This document shows, one piece after another, positions 40,348 through 40,429 of a stretch of 40,429 nucleotides of DNA. The DNA comes from an uncultured Bacteroides sp. Its GTDB lineage: Bacteria; Bacteroidota; Bacteroidia; Bacteroidales; Bacteroidaceae. Position 1 is the stretch's first letter. Each line of letters begins with the position of its first letter. The stretch is taken from contig UQPQ01000024.1 of the NCBI GenBank assembly GCA_900542985.1, positions 1 through 40,429 on the forward strand, read 5' to 3'. Made by a program: the position numbers and the translations under genes. The notes beneath the pieces are model-generated. The model was not told the origin of the DNA. It searched no databases and saw only the letters and a list, made by a program, of their open reading frames with translations.

Positions 40348-40429
40348 TGTTAAAATAAGAATGGGGATGCAGTATTCCTTAATTCCGCAACACTATAATT
40401 TAACTTTATTTATAAGTTCCTGAGCAACA

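Overview
The window looks like chromosomal DNA of a gut Bacteroidales, most likely Bacteroides or Phocaeicola. The evidence is family content and signals. There are many exported hydrolases and lipoproteins with Cys lipoboxes, DUF4847 and DUF4369 proteins, S46 dipeptidyl-peptidases and a GGGtGRT protein. Promoters repeatedly match the Bacteroidetes pattern (TTTG, about 19 bp, TAnnTTTG), and most starts lack a Shine-Dalgarno. I saw no IS element, phage, CRISPR array, rRNA operon or SusC/SusD pair. It reads as a core-genome stretch with accessory carbohydrate-active genes inserted between housekeeping blocks.

Layout. Positions 1-1400 (minus): the 5' part of tRNA-Tyr, then ribH and a membrane-anchored TPR protein. 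Positions 1537-2942 (plus): recF and a dciA-like DUF721 gene. Positions 2917-8796 (minus): a tight six-gene cluster transcribed in the order Crp/Fnr regulator, M3 peptidase, DUF4847 lipoprotein, dCMP deaminase, S41 protease, 5-formyl-THF cyclo-ligase. Positions 8973-13648 (plus): marC, a large hairpin, then a GH20 hexosaminidase and Ser-type sulfatase pair that fits sulfated host-glycan trimming. Positions 13737-15415: a thiol peroxidase with an export-type N-terminus (minus) and a DUF368 polyprenyl-phosphate transporter (plus). Positions 15501-19912 (minus): tandem S46 peptidases, whose specificity residues read as DPP7 (Gly674) followed by DPP11 (Arg674).

Positions 20106-22975 (plus): a DUF4369 lipoprotein and a GH97 enzyme. 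Positions 23631-27367 (minus): a GH2 enzyme followed by a calcineurin-like phosphoesterase lipoprotein, after a gene-free stretch with strong hairpins. Positions 27576-31009 (plus): a small two-helix membrane protein that appears broken by frameshifts, an M48 protease and a second, exported M3 peptidase. Positions 31082-33750: a Crp/Fnr regulator divergent from a Nim-like flavin/PNPOx protein, followed by an ArgD-type aminotransferase. Positions 33936-37048 (minus): an SDR oxidoreductase and a GH3 beta-glucosidase. Positions 37818-39638 (minus): a two-gene NifU-like / GGGtGRT module with its own promoter, an unusually strong Shine-Dalgarno and a terminator. Position 39835 onward (plus): an acidic DUF4375 (DMP19-like) protein.

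Together the genes suggest an anaerobe that degrades host or dietary glycans and also cuts oligopeptides in the periplasm. DPP7, DPP11 and an exported M3 peptidase make di- and oligopeptides; a signal-less M3 peptidase could finish them in the cytoplasm. The best candidate for an undescribed system is the NifU-like/GGGtGRT pair. All functional calls rest on motif reading by eye; no database search was run.
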